Positions 1 to 10,233 of a DNA stretch of 64,000 bases are shown here, piece after piece. Each line of letters starts with the position of its first letter. The stretch's first letter is position 1. The notes under the pieces are model-generated. The model made no database searches. It was not told the DNA's origin and worked only from the letters and a program-made list of their open reading frames with translations. The stretch is from Eledone cirrhosa (Eukaryota; Mollusca; Cephalopoda; Octopoda; Eledonidae): positions 28,776,809-28,840,808 of the forward strand of contig OZ024741.1 in assembly GCA_964016885.1 (NCBI GenBank), given 5' to 3'. The position numbers were made by a program, and so were the translations under genes.

Positions 1-77
1 TGTGGTGGTGCAGTTATAACAGTGGCACACATTGTCTCAGAGTGTGTGGAGAAGATGTATCTCCTCTGTGTCTATTG
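1..77 (+). repeat. Representative satellite monomer with internal landmarks
   Basis: This is the reference unit for numbering. Consensus composition is about 26 T, 22 G, 16 A and 13 C, so the + strand is G+T-rich and 45% GC. There is no CpG in the consensus. Landmarks: GTTATAAC at 13-20 is a perfect 8-bp palindrome containing TTATAA; ACAC (27-30) and GTGT (42-45) can pair around an 11-base loop; GGAGA (48-52) and TCTCC (60-64) can pair around a 7-base loop, inside which AGAT-GT-ATCT (53-62) is a competing dyad. The ATAA at 16-19 persists in every variant class I saw. Common substitutions fall at positions 4, 6, 8, 15, 26-29, 46, 49-51, 60 and 65-67. The choice of position 1 is arbitrary. Confidence 0.95.
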
Positions 78-122
78 TGTGGTGGTGCAGTTATAACAGT
101 GGCACACATTGTCTCAGAGTGT
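69..122 (+). other. LINE-like CCHC zinc-knuckle pattern encoded by the monomer (non-functional, representative copy)
   Basis: Translated in the frame starting at 69, this 54-base stretch reads CLLCGGAVITVAHIVSEC, i.e. C-x2-C-x8-H-x4-C. In monomer coordinates the ligands are Cys at 69-71, Cys at 1-3 of the next unit, His at 28-30 and Cys at 43-45. Known: the C-terminal region of many metazoan non-LTR retrotransposon reverse transcriptases carries a CCHC knuckle with this spacing and an (E/x)TV.H(I/L)V..C context. Inference: the monomer may derive from such a region. It is not a functional coding repeat: units are 77 bp, so the frame is lost each monomer, and many variants lose the His (CATAC gives Tyr, GCGGAC gives Asp). 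Chance convergence is not excluded. Confidence 0.45.
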
Positions 123-2233
123 CTGGAGAAGATGTATCTCCTCTGTGTCTATTGTGTGGTGATGCAGTTATAACAGTGGCACACATTGTCTCAGAGTGTG
201 TGGAGAAGATGTATCTCCTCTGTGTCTATTGTGTGGTGGTGCAGTTATAACAGTGGTACACATTGTCTCAGAGTGTCTGGAGAAGATGTATCTCCCCCGT
301 GTCTATTGTGTGGAGGTGCAGTTATAACAGTGGAATACATTGTCTCAGAGTGTCTGGAGAAGTTGTATCTCCTCTGTGTCTATTGTGTGGTGGTGCAGTT
401 ATAACAGTGGCACACATTGTCTCAGAGTGTGTGGAGAAGATGTATCTCCTCTGTGTCTATTGTGTGGTGATGCAGTTATAACAGTGGCACACATTGTCTC
501 AGAGTGTTTGGAGAAGATGTATCTCCTCTGTGTCTATTGTGTGGTGGTGCAGTTATAACAGTGGTACACATTGTCTCAGAGTGTCTGGAGAAGATGTATC
601 TCCTCTGTGTCTATTGTGTGGTGGTGCAGTTATAACAGTGGCACACATTGTCTCAGAGTGTGTGGAGAAGATGTATCTCCTCTGTGTCTATTGTGTGGTG
701 GTGCAGTTATAACAGTGGCACACATTGTCTCAGAGTGTCTGGAGAAGATGTATCTCCTCTGTGTCTATTGTGTGGTGATGCAGTTATAACAGTGGCACAC
801 ATTGTCTCAGAGTGTGTGGAGAAGATGTATCTCCTCTGTGTCTATTGTGTGGTGGTGCAGTTATAACAGTGGTACACATTGTCTCAGAGTGTCTGGAGAA
901 GATGTATCTCCCCCGTGTCTATTGTGTGGAGGTGCAGTTATAACAGTGGAATACATTGTCTCAGAGTGTCTGGAGAAGATGTATCTCCTCTGTGTCTATT
1001 GTGTGGTGGTGGAGTTATAACAGTGGCACACATTGTCTCAGAGTGTCTGGAGAAGATGTATCTCCCCCGTGTCTATTGTGTGGAGGTGCAGTTATAACAG
1101 TGGCATACATTGTCTCAGAGTGTCTGGAGAAGATGTATCTCCTCTGTGTCTATTGTGTGGGGATGCAGTTATAACAGTGTCACACATTGTCTCAGAGTGT
1201 CTGGAGAAGATGTATCTCCCCCGTGTCTATTGTGTGGAGGTGCAGTTATAACAGTGGCATACATTGTCTCAGAGTGTCTGGAGAAGATGTATCTCCTCTG
1301 TGTCTATTGTGTGGTGGTGCAGTTATAACAGTGGCACACATTGTCTCAGAGTGTCTGGAGAAGATGTATCTCCCCCGTGTCTATTGTGTGGTGGTGCAGT
1401 TATAACAGTGGCATACATTGTCTCAGAGTGTCTGGAGAAGATGTATCTCCCCCGTGTCTATTGTGTGGTGGTGCAGTTATAACAGTGGCACACATTGTCT
1501 CAGCGTGTCTGGGGAAGTTGTATCTCCTCTGTGTCTATTGTGTGCTGGTGAAGTTATAACAGTGGCACACATTGTCTCAGAGTGTCTGGAGAAGATGTAT
1601 CTCCTCTGTGTCTATTGTGTGGTGGTGCAGTAATAACAGTGGCACACTATGTCTCAGAGTGTCTGGAGAAGATGTATCTCCCCCGTGTCTATTGTGTGGT
1701 GGTGCAGTTATAACAGTGGCACACATTGTCTCAGAGTGTCTGGAGAAGATGTATCTCCTCTGTGTCTATTGTGTAGTGATGCAGTTATAACAGTGGTACA
1801 CATTGTCTCAGAGTGTCTGGAGAAGATGTTTCTCCTCTGTGTCTATTGTGTGGTGGTGCAGTTATAACAGTGGCACACATTGTCTCAGAGTGTCTGGAGA
1901 AGATGTATCTCCTCTGTGTCTATTGTGTTGTGGTGCAGTTATAACGGTGGCACACATTGTCTCAGAGTGTCTGAAAAAGATGTATCTCCCCTGTGTCTAT
2001 TGTGTAGTGGTGCAGTTATAACAGTGGTACACATTGTCTCAGAGTGTCTGGAGAAGATGTATCTCCTCTGTGTCTATTGTGTGGTGGTGCAGTTATAACA
2101 GTGGCGGACATTGTCTCAGAGTGTCTGAAAAAGATGTATCTCCCCTGTGTCTATTGTGTAGTGGTGCAGTTATAACAGTGGAACACATTGTCTCAGAGTG
2201 TCTGGAGAAGATGTATCTCCTCTGTGTCTATTG

Positions 2234-2726
2234 TGTGGTGGTGCAGTTATAACAGTGGCACACATTGGCTCAGAGTGTCTGGAGAAGATGTATCTCCTCT
2301 GTGTCTATTGTGTGGTGGTGCAGTTATAACAGTGGCACACATTGTCTCAGAGTGTGTGGAGAAGATGTATCTCCTCTGTGTCTATTGTGTGGTGATGCAG
2401 TTATAACAGTGGCACACATTGTCTCAGAGTGTTTGGAGAAGATGTATCTCCTCTGTGTCTATTGTGTGGTGGTGCAGTTATAACAGTGGTACACATTGTC
2501 TCAGACTGTCTGGAGAAGATGTATCTCCTCTGTGTCTATTGTGTGGTGGTGCAGTTATAACAGTGGCACACATTGTCTCAGAGTGTGTGGAGAAGATGTA
2601 TCTCCTCTGTGTCTATTGTGTGGTGGTGCAGTTATAACAGTGGCACACATTGTCTCAGAGTGTCTGGAGAAGATGTATCTCCTCTGTGTCTATTGTGTGG
2701 TGATGCAGTTATAACAGTGGCACACA
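2234..2726 (+). repeat. Domain A segment, start of a copy displaced by 25 monomers
   Basis: From about 2,265 the variant order matches that from about 340, an offset of 1,925 bp (25 monomers), and the match runs on to about 3,325 (source to about 1,400). The first unit carries ATTGGCTCAG, a marker that recurs through domain A (near 8,270, 11,035, 11,420 and in later HOR copies) but which I did not see in domain B. A private CAGACTG change lies near 2,504. No gene is present. Confidence 0.85.
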
Positions 2727-3419
2727 TTGTCTCAGAGTGTGTGGAGAAGATGTATCTCCTCTGTGTCTATTGTGTGGTGGTGCAGTTATAACAGTGGTAC
2801 ACATTGTCTCAGAGTGTCTGGAGAAGATGTATCTCCCCCGTGTCTATTGTGTGGAGGTGCAGTTATAACAGTGGAATACATTGTCTCAGAGTGTCTGGAG
2901 AAGATGTATCTCCTCTGTGTCTATTGTGTGGTGGTGGAGTTATAACAGTGGCACACATTGTCTCAGAGTGTCTGGAGAAGATGTATCTCCCCCGTGTCTA
3001 TTGTGTGGAGGTGCAGTTATAACAGTGGCATACATTGTCTCAGAGTGTCTGGAGAAGATGTATCTCCTCTGTGTCTATTGTGTGGTGATGCAGTTATAAC
3101 AGTGTCACACATTGTCTCAGAGTGTCTGGAGAAGATGTATCTCCCCCGTGTCTATTGTGTGGAGGTGCAGTTATAACAGTGGCATACATTGTCTCAGAGT
3201 GTCTGGAGAAGATGTATCTCCTCTGTGTCTATTGTGTGGTGGTGCAGTTATAACAGTGGCACACATTGTCTCAGAGTGTCTGGAGAAGATGTATCTCCCC
3301 CGTGTCTATTGTGTGGTGGTGCAGTTATAACAGTGGCATACATTGTCTCAGAGTGTCTGGAGAAGATGTATCTCCCCCGTGTCTATTGTGTGGTGGTGCA
3401 GTTATAACAGTGGCACACA
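2727..3419 (+). repeat. 9-monomer (693-bp) sub-repeat, copy 1
   Basis: The unit runs GTGTGTGG, then GGTACAC with CCCCCG, TGTGGAGGTG with GGAATAC, TGGTGGAG, GGCATAC, TGTGGTGATG, GTGTCACAC, and so on. The next 693 bp repeat the same order. The same nine-monomer string also recurs from about 4,498, 7,422 and 26,730, so it is a basic building block of domain A. Confidence 0.85.
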
Positions 3420-4112
3420 TTGTCTCAGAGTGTGTGGAGAAGATGTATCTCCTCTGTGTCTATTGTGTGGTGGTGCAGTTATAACAGTGGTACACATTGT
3501 CTCAGAGTGTCTGGAGAAGATGTATCTCCCCCGTGTCTATTGTGTGGAGGTGCAGTTATAACAGTGGAATACATTGTCTCAGAGTGTCTGGAGAAGATGT
3601 ATCTCCTCTGTGTCTATTGTGTGGTGGTGGAGTTATAACAGTGGCACACATTGTCTCAGAGTGTCTGGAGAAGATGTATCTCCCCCGTGTCTATTGTGTG
3701 GAGGTGCAGTTATAACAGTGGCATACATTGTCTCAGAGTGTCTGGAGAAGATGTATCTCCTCTGTGTCTATTGTGTGGTGATGCAGTTATAACAGTGTCA
3801 CACATTGTCTCAGAGTGTCTGGAGAAGATGTATCTCCCCCGTGTCTATTGTGTGGAGGTGCAGTTATAACAGTGGCATACATTGTCTCAGAGTGTCTGGA
3901 GAAGATGTATCTCCTCTGTGTCTATTGTGTGGTGGTGCAGTTATAACAGTGGCACACATTGTCTCAGAGTGTCTGGAGAAGATGTATCTCCCCCGTGTCT
4001 ATTGTGTGGTGGTGCAGTTATAACAGTGGCATACATTGTCTCAGAGTGTCTGGAGAAGATGTATCTCCCCCGTGTCTATTGTGTGGTGGTGCAGTTATAA
4101 CAGTGGCACACA
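3420..4112 (+). repeat. 9-monomer (693-bp) sub-repeat, copy 2
   Basis: Tandem copy of the preceding 693 bp. The match continues to about 4,157, where the source has TGTGGTGGTG and this copy TGTGGTGATG. I saw no difference between the two copies over the main part, which implies a recent duplication or conversion. Confidence 0.85.
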
Positions 4113-5929
4113 TTGTCTCAGAGTGTGTGGAGAAGATGTATCTCCTCTGTGTCTATTGTGTGGTGATGCAGTTATAACAGTGGCACACATTGTCTCAGAG
4201 TGTTTGGAGAAGATGTATCTCCTCTGTGTCTATTGTGTGGTGGTGCAGTTATAACAGTGGTACACATTGTCTCAGAGTGTCTGGAGAAGATGTATCTCCT
4301 CTGTGTCTATTGTGTGGTGGTGCAGTTATAACAGTGGCACACATTGTCTCAGAGTGTGTGGAGAAGATGTATCTCCTCTGTGTCTATTGTGTGGTGGTGC
4401 AGTTATAACAGTGGCACACATTGTCTCAGAGTGTCTGGAGAAGATGTATCTCCTCTGTGTCTATTGTGTGGTGATGCAGTTATAACAGTGGCACACATTG
4501 TCTCAGAGTGTGTGGAGAAGATGTATCTCCTCTGTGTCTATTGTGTGGTGGTGCAGTTATAACAGTGGTACACATTGTCTCAGAGTGTCTGGAGAAGATG
4601 TATCTCCCCCGTGTCTATTGTGTGGAGGTGCAGTTATAACAGTGGAATACATTGTCTCAGAGTGTCTGGAGAAGATGTATCTCCTCTGTGTCTATTGTGT
4701 GGTGGTGGAGTTATAACAGTGGCACACATTGTCTCAGAGTGTCTGGAGAAGATGTATCTCCCCCGTGTCTATTGTGTGGAGGTGCAGTTATAACAGTGGC
4801 ATACATTGTCTCAGAGTGTCTGGAGAAGATGTATCTCCTCTGTGTCTATTGTGTGGTGATGCAGTTATAACAGTGTCACACATTGTCTCAGAGTGTCTGG
4901 AGAAGATGTATCTCCCCCGTGTCTATTGTGTGGAGGTGCAGTTATAACAGTGGCATACATTGTCTCAGAGTGTCTGGAGAAGATGTATCTCCTCTGTGTC
5001 TATTGTGTGGTGGTGCAGTTATAACAGTGGCACACATTGTCTCAGAGTGTCTGGAGAAGATGTATCTCCCCCGTGTCTATTGTGTGGTGGTGCAGTTATA
5101 ACAGTGGCATACATTGTCTCAGAGTGTCTGGAGAAGATGTATCTCCCCCGTGTCTATTGTGTGGTGGTGCAGTTATAACAGTGGCACACATTGTCTCAGC
5201 GTGTCTGGGGAAGTTGTATCTCCTCTGTGTCTATTGTGTGCTGGTGAAGTTATAACAGTGGCACACATTGTCTCAGAATGTCTGGAGAAGATGTATCTCC
5301 TCTGTGTCTATTGTGTGGTGGTGCAGTAATAACAGTGGCACACTATGTCTCAGAGTGTCTGGAGAAGATGTATCTCCCCCGTGTCTATTGTGTGGTGGTG
5401 CAGTTATAACAGTGGCACACATTGTCTCAGAGTGTCTGGAGAAGATGTATCTCCTCTGTGTCTATTGTGTAGTGATGCAGTTATAACAGTGGTACACATT
5501 GTCTCAGAGTGTCTGGAGAAGATGTTTCTCCTCTGTGTCTATTGTGTGGTGGTGCAGTTATAACAGTGGCACACATTGTCTCAGAGTGTCTGGAGAAGAT
5601 GTATCTCCTCTGTGTCTATTGTGTTGTGGTGCAGTTATAACGGTGGCACACATTGTCTCAGAGTGTCTGAAAAAGATGTATCTCCCCTGTGTCTATTGTG
5701 TAGTGGTGCAGTTATAACAGTGGTACACATTGTCTCAGAGTGTCTGGAGAAGATGTATCTCCTCTGTGTCTATTGTGTGGTGGTGCAGTTATAACAGTGG
5801 CGGACATTGTCTCAGAGTGTCTGAAAAAGATGTATCTCCCCTGTGTCTATTGTGTAGTGGTGCAGTTATAACAGTGGAACACATTGTCTCAGAGTGTCTG
5901 GAGAAGATGTATCTCCTCTGTGTCTATTG
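4113..5929 (+). repeat. 48-monomer-offset copy of the left-edge segment
   Basis: Matches about 400-2,240 at an offset of exactly 3,696 bp, including the rare CAGCGTGTCTGGGG, CTGGTGAAG, CAGTAATAAC/CACTATG and GAAAAAG markers (near 5,200, 5,235, 5,325, 5,670 and 5,823). From about 4,190 onward it also matches 8,423 onward at an offset of 4,233 bp, so three related copies lie in the first 10 kb. No gene is present. Confidence 0.88.
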
Positions 5930-8160
5930 TGTGGTGGTGCAGTTATAACAGTGGAACACATTGTCTCAGAGTGTCTGGAGAAGATGTATCTCCTCTGTGT
6001 CTATTGTGTGGAGGTGCAGTTATAACAGTGGCATACATTGTCTCAGAGTGTCTGGAGAAGATGTATCTCCTCTGTGTCTATTGTGTGGTGGTGCAGTTAT
6101 AACAGTGGCACACATTGTCTCAGAGTGTCTGGAGAAAATGTATCTCCTCTGAGTCTATTGTGTGGTGGTGCAGTTATAACAGTGGCACACATTGTCTCAG
6201 AGTGTCTGGAGAAGATGTATCTCCTCTGTGTCTATTGTGTGGTGGTGCAGTTATAACAGTGGCACACATTGTCTCAGAGTGTCTGGAGAAGATGTATCTC
6301 CTCTGTGTCTATTGTGTGGTGATGCAGTTATAACAGTGGCACACATTGTCTCAGAGTGTCTGGAGACGATGTATCTCCTCTGTGTCTATTGTGTGGTGGT
6401 GCAGTTATAACAGTGGCACACATTGTCTCAGTGTCTGGAGAAGATGTATCTCCTCTGTGTCTATTGTGTAGTGGTGCAGTTATAACAGTGGCACACATTG
6501 TCTCAGAGTGTCTGGAGAAGATGTATCTCCTCTGTGTCTATTGTGTAGTGGTGCAGTTATAACAGTGGCATACATTGTCTCAGAGTGTCTGGAGAGGACG
6601 TTTCTCCTCTGTGTCTATTGTGTGGTGGTGCAGTTATAACAGTGGTACACATTGTCTCAGAGTGTCTGGAGAAGATGTATCTCCTCTGTGTCTATTGTGT
6701 GGTGGTGCAGTTATAACAGTGGAACACATTGTCTCAGAGTGTCTGGAGAAGATGTATCTCCTCTGTGTCTATTGTGTGGTGGTGCAGTTATAACAGTGGC
6801 ACACATTGTCTCAGAGTGTCTGGAGAAGATGTATCTCCTCTGTGTCTATTGAGTGGTGGTGCAGTTATAACAGTGGCACACATTGTCTCAGAGTGTGTGG
6901 AGAAGATGTACCTCCTCTGTTTCTATTGTGTGGTGGTGCAGTTATAACAGTGGCACACATTGTCTCAGAGTGTGTGGAGAAGATGTATCTCCTCTGTGTC
7001 TATTGTGTGGTGGTGCAGTTATAACAGTGGCATACATTGTCTCAGAGTGTCTGGAGAAGATGTATCTCCTCTGTGTCTATTGTGTGGTGGTGCAGTTATA
7101 ACAGTGGAACACATTGTCTCAGAGTGTCTGGAGAAGACGTATCTCCTCTGTGTCTATTGTGTGGTGGTGCAGTTATAACAGTGGAACACATTGTCTCAGA
7201 GTGTCTGGAGAAGATGTATCTCCTCTGTGTCTATTGTGTGGAGGTGCAGTTATAACAGTGGCATACATTGTCTCAGAGTGTCTGGAGAAGATGTATCTCC
7301 TCTGTGTCTATTGTGTGGTGGTGCAGTTATAACAGTGGCACACATTGTCTCAGAGTGTGTGGAGAAGATGTATCTCCTCTGTGTCTATTGTGTGGTGATG
7401 CAGTTATAACAGTGGCACACATTGTCTCAGAGTGTGTGGAGAAGATGTATCTCCTCTGTGTCTATTGTGTGGTGGTGCAGTTATAACAGTGGTACACATT
7501 GTCTCAGAGTGTCTGGAGAAGATGTATCTCCCCCGTGTCTATTGTGTGGAGGTGCAGTTATAACAGTGGAATACATTGTCTCAGAGTGTCTGGAGAAGAT
7601 GTATCTCCTCTGTGTCTATTGTGTGGTGGTGGAGTTATAACAGTGGCACACATTGTCTCAGAGTGTCTGGAGAAGATGTATCTCCCCCGTGTCTATTGTG
7701 TGGAGGTGCAGTTATAACAGTGGCATACATTGTCTCAGAGTGTCTGGAGAAGATGTATCTCCTCTGTGTCTATTGTGTGGTGATGCAGTTATAACAGTGT
7801 CACACATTGTCTCAGAGTGTCTGGAGAAGATGTATCTCCCCCGTGTCTATTGTGTGGAGGTGCAGTTATAACAGTGGCATACATTGTCTCAGAGTGTCTG
7901 GAGAAGATGTATCTCCTCTGTGTCTATTGTGTGGTGGTGCAGTTATAACAGTGGCACACATTGTCTCAGAGTGTCTGGAGAAGATGTATCTCCCCCGTGT
8001 CTATTGTGTGGTGGTGCAGTTATAACAGTGGCATACATTGTCTCAGAGTGTCTGGAGAAGATGTATCTCCCCCGTGTCTATTGTGTGGTGGTGCAGTTAT
8101 AACAGTGGCATACATTGTCTCAGAGTGTCTGGAGAAGATGTATCTCCTCTGTGTCTATTG
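5930..8160 (+). repeat. Domain A block R1 (first copy) and following 9-mer-type units
   Basis: The part from about 5,880 to 7,390 is marked by GAAAATG with CTCTGAG (near 6,136-6,152), GACGATG (near 6,366), GAGGACGTTTC (near 6,594), GTCTATTGAG (near 6,848) and GAAGACGTATC (near 7,134). This block recurs at about 22,271-23,775, 25,192-26,715 and, in part, 32,953-34,016. It contains the first 75-bp monomer (AG lost at about 6,430). From about 7,420 the units revert to the 9-monomer string seen at 2,727 and 3,420. No gene is present. Confidence 0.88.
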
Positions 8161-10233
8161 TGTGGTGGTGCAGTTATAACAGTGTCACACGTTGTCTCAG
8201 AGTGTCTGGAGAAGATGTATCTCCTCTGTGTCTATTGTGTGGTGGTGCAGTTATAACAGTGGCACACATTGGCTCAGAGTGTCTGGAGAAGTTGTATCTC
8301 CTCTGTGTCTATTGTGTGGTGGTGCAGTTATAACAGTGGCACACATTGTCTCAGAGTGTGTGGAGAAGATGTATCTCCTCTGTGTCTATTGTGTGGTGAT
8401 GCAGTTATAACAGTGGCACACATTGTCTCAGAGTGTTTGGAGAAGATGTATCTCCTCTGTGTCTATTGTGTGGTGGTGCAGTTATAACAGTGGTACACAT
8501 TGTCTCAGAGTGTCTGGAGAAGATGTATCTCCTCTGTGTCTATTGTGTGGTGGTGCAGTTATAACAGTGGCACACATTGTCTCAGAGTGTGTGGAGAAGA
8601 TGTATCTCCTCTGTGTCTATTGTGTGGTGGTGCAGTTATAACAGTGGCACACATTGTCTCAGAGTGTCTGGAGAAGATGTATCTCCTCTGTGTCTATTGT
8701 GTGGTGATGCAGTTATAACAGTGGCACACATTGTCTCAGAGTGTGTGGAGAAGATGTATCTCCTCTGTGTCTATTGTGTGGTGGTGCAGTTATAACAGTG
8801 GTACACATTGTCTCAGAGTGTCTGGAGAAGATGTATCTCCCCCGTGTCTATTGTGTGGAGGTGCAGTTATAACAGTGGAATACATTGTCTCAGAGTGTCT
8901 GGAGAAGATGTATCTCCTCTGTGTCTATTGTGTGGTGTAGGAGTTATAACAGTGGCACACATTGTCTCAGAGTGTCTGGAGAAGATGTATCTCCCCCGTG
9001 TCTATTGTGTGGAGGTGCAGTTATAACAGTGGCATACATTGTCTCAGAGTGTCTGGAGAAGATGTATCTCCTCTGTGTCTATTGTGTGGTGATGCAGTTA
9101 TAACAGTGTCACACATTGTCTCAGAGTGTCTGGAGAAGATGTATCTCCCCCGTGTCTATTGTGTGGAGGTGCAGTTATAACAGTGGCATACATTGTCTCA
9201 GAGTGTCTGGAGAAGATGTATCTCCTCTGTGTCTATTGTGTGGTGGTGCAGTTATAACAGTGGCACACATTGTCTCAGAGTGTCTGGAGAAGATGTATCT
9301 CCCCCGTGTCTATTGTGTGGTGGTGCAGTTATAACAGTGGCATACATTGTCTCAGAGTGTCTGGAGAAGATGTATCTCCCCCGTGTCTATTGTGTGGTGG
9401 TGCAGTTATAACAGTGGCACACATTGTCTCAGCGTGTCTGGGGAAGTTGTATCTCCTCTGTGTCTATTGTGTGCTGGTGAAGTTATAACAGTGGCACACA
9501 TTGTCTCAGAGTGTCTGGAGAAGATGTATCTCCTCTGTGTCTATTGTGTGGTGGTGCAGTAATAACAGTGGCACACTATGTCTCAGAGTGTCTGGAGAAG
9601 ATGTATCTCCCCCGTGTCTATTGTGTGGTGGTGCAGTTATAACAGTGGCACACATTGTCTCAGAGTGTCTGGAGAAGATGTATCTCCTCTGTGTCTATTG
9701 TGTAGTGATGCAGTTATAACAGTGGTACACATTGTCTCAGAGTGTCTGGAGAAGATGTTTCTCCTCTGTGTCTATTGTGTGGTGGTGCAGTTATAACAGT
9801 GGTACACATTGTCTCAGTGTCTGGAGAAGATGTATCTCCTCTGTGTCTATTGTGTTGTGGTGCAGTTATAACGGTGGCACACATTGTCTCAGAGTGTCTG
9901 GAGAAGATGTTTCTCCTCTGTGTCTATTGTGTGGTGGTGCAGTTATAACAGTGGTACACATTGTCTCAGTGTCTGGAGAAGATGTTTCTCCTCTGTGTCT
10001 ATTGTGTGGTGGTGCAGTTATAACAGTGGTACACATTGTCTCAGAGTGTCTGGAGAAGATGTTTCTCCTCTGTGTCTATTGTGTGGTGGTGCAGTTATAA
10101 CAGTGGTACACATTGTCTCAGTGTCTGGAGAAGATGTATCTCCTCTGTGTCTATTGTGTGGTGGTGCAGTTATAACAGTGGCACACATTGTCTCAGAGTG
10201 TCTGGAGAAGATGTATCTCCTCTGTGTCTATTG
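8161..10233 (+). repeat. Domain A block L, first copy
   Basis: Carries GTGTCACACGTTG, ATTGGCTCAG with GAAGTTG, TTTGGAG, the TGTGGTGTAGGAG unit (near 8,931), CTGGTGAAG and CAGTAATAAC markers, and ends in a 75/77-bp dimer run. The stretch 8.13-10.9 kb matches 19.9-22.68 kb at an offset of 11,775 bp; the only change I saw is ACACTG for ACATTG near 21,508. The tandem HOR between them therefore looks like an expansion inserted into a formerly single block. No gene is present. Confidence 0.88.
9788..10160 (+). repeat. 152-bp dimer run (75 + 77 bp), cluster 1
   Basis: Three 75-bp monomers (CTCAGTGTCTGG in place of CTCAGAGTGTCTGG, near 9,817, 9,968 and 10,119) alternate with 77-bp monomers, giving a 152-bp period. 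Most units carry GATGTTTCTCC. Because 75 is a multiple of 3, reading frames shift differently here and open frames lengthen to 122 codons; this is a frame effect and not evidence of a gene. Confidence 0.9.

Larger units (their letters stand above)
1..2233 (+). repeat. Domain A, left-edge mosaic segment (29 monomers)
   Basis: Irregular mixture of monomer variants: GTGTGTGG units, TGTGGTGATG units, TGTGGAGGTG/CCCCCG units, a CAGCGTGTCTGGGG-then-CTGGTGAAG pair near 1,500-1,550, a CAGTAATAAC unit near 1,630 followed by CACTATG, and two GAAAAAG units near 1,973 and 2,127. From about 400 to 2,240 the order of variants is repeated 3,696 bp (48 monomers) downstream at about 4,096-5,936, with few differences (for example GGGGATG near 1,160 against GGTGATG near 4,856, and CAGAGTG against CAGAATG near 5,278). 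No gene is present. Confidence 0.9.

Noticed and set aside
13..25. MYB-type site in TAACAGTGG / TAACGGTGG
   Set aside because: The core matches a short, common consensus. Six bases repeated with the monomer are no evidence of regulation.
1..77. G-quadruplex from TGTGGTGGTG
   Set aside because: Only two adjacent GG pairs occur per unit; the next GG lies more than ten bases away, so a stable four-tract fold is unlikely from one monomer.
1960..1985. Pol III terminator (T5 on the minus strand) in GAAAAAG variants
   Set aside because: There is a T-run on the minus strand, but no A-box/B-box promoter or tRNA/5S-like sequence is visible near it.
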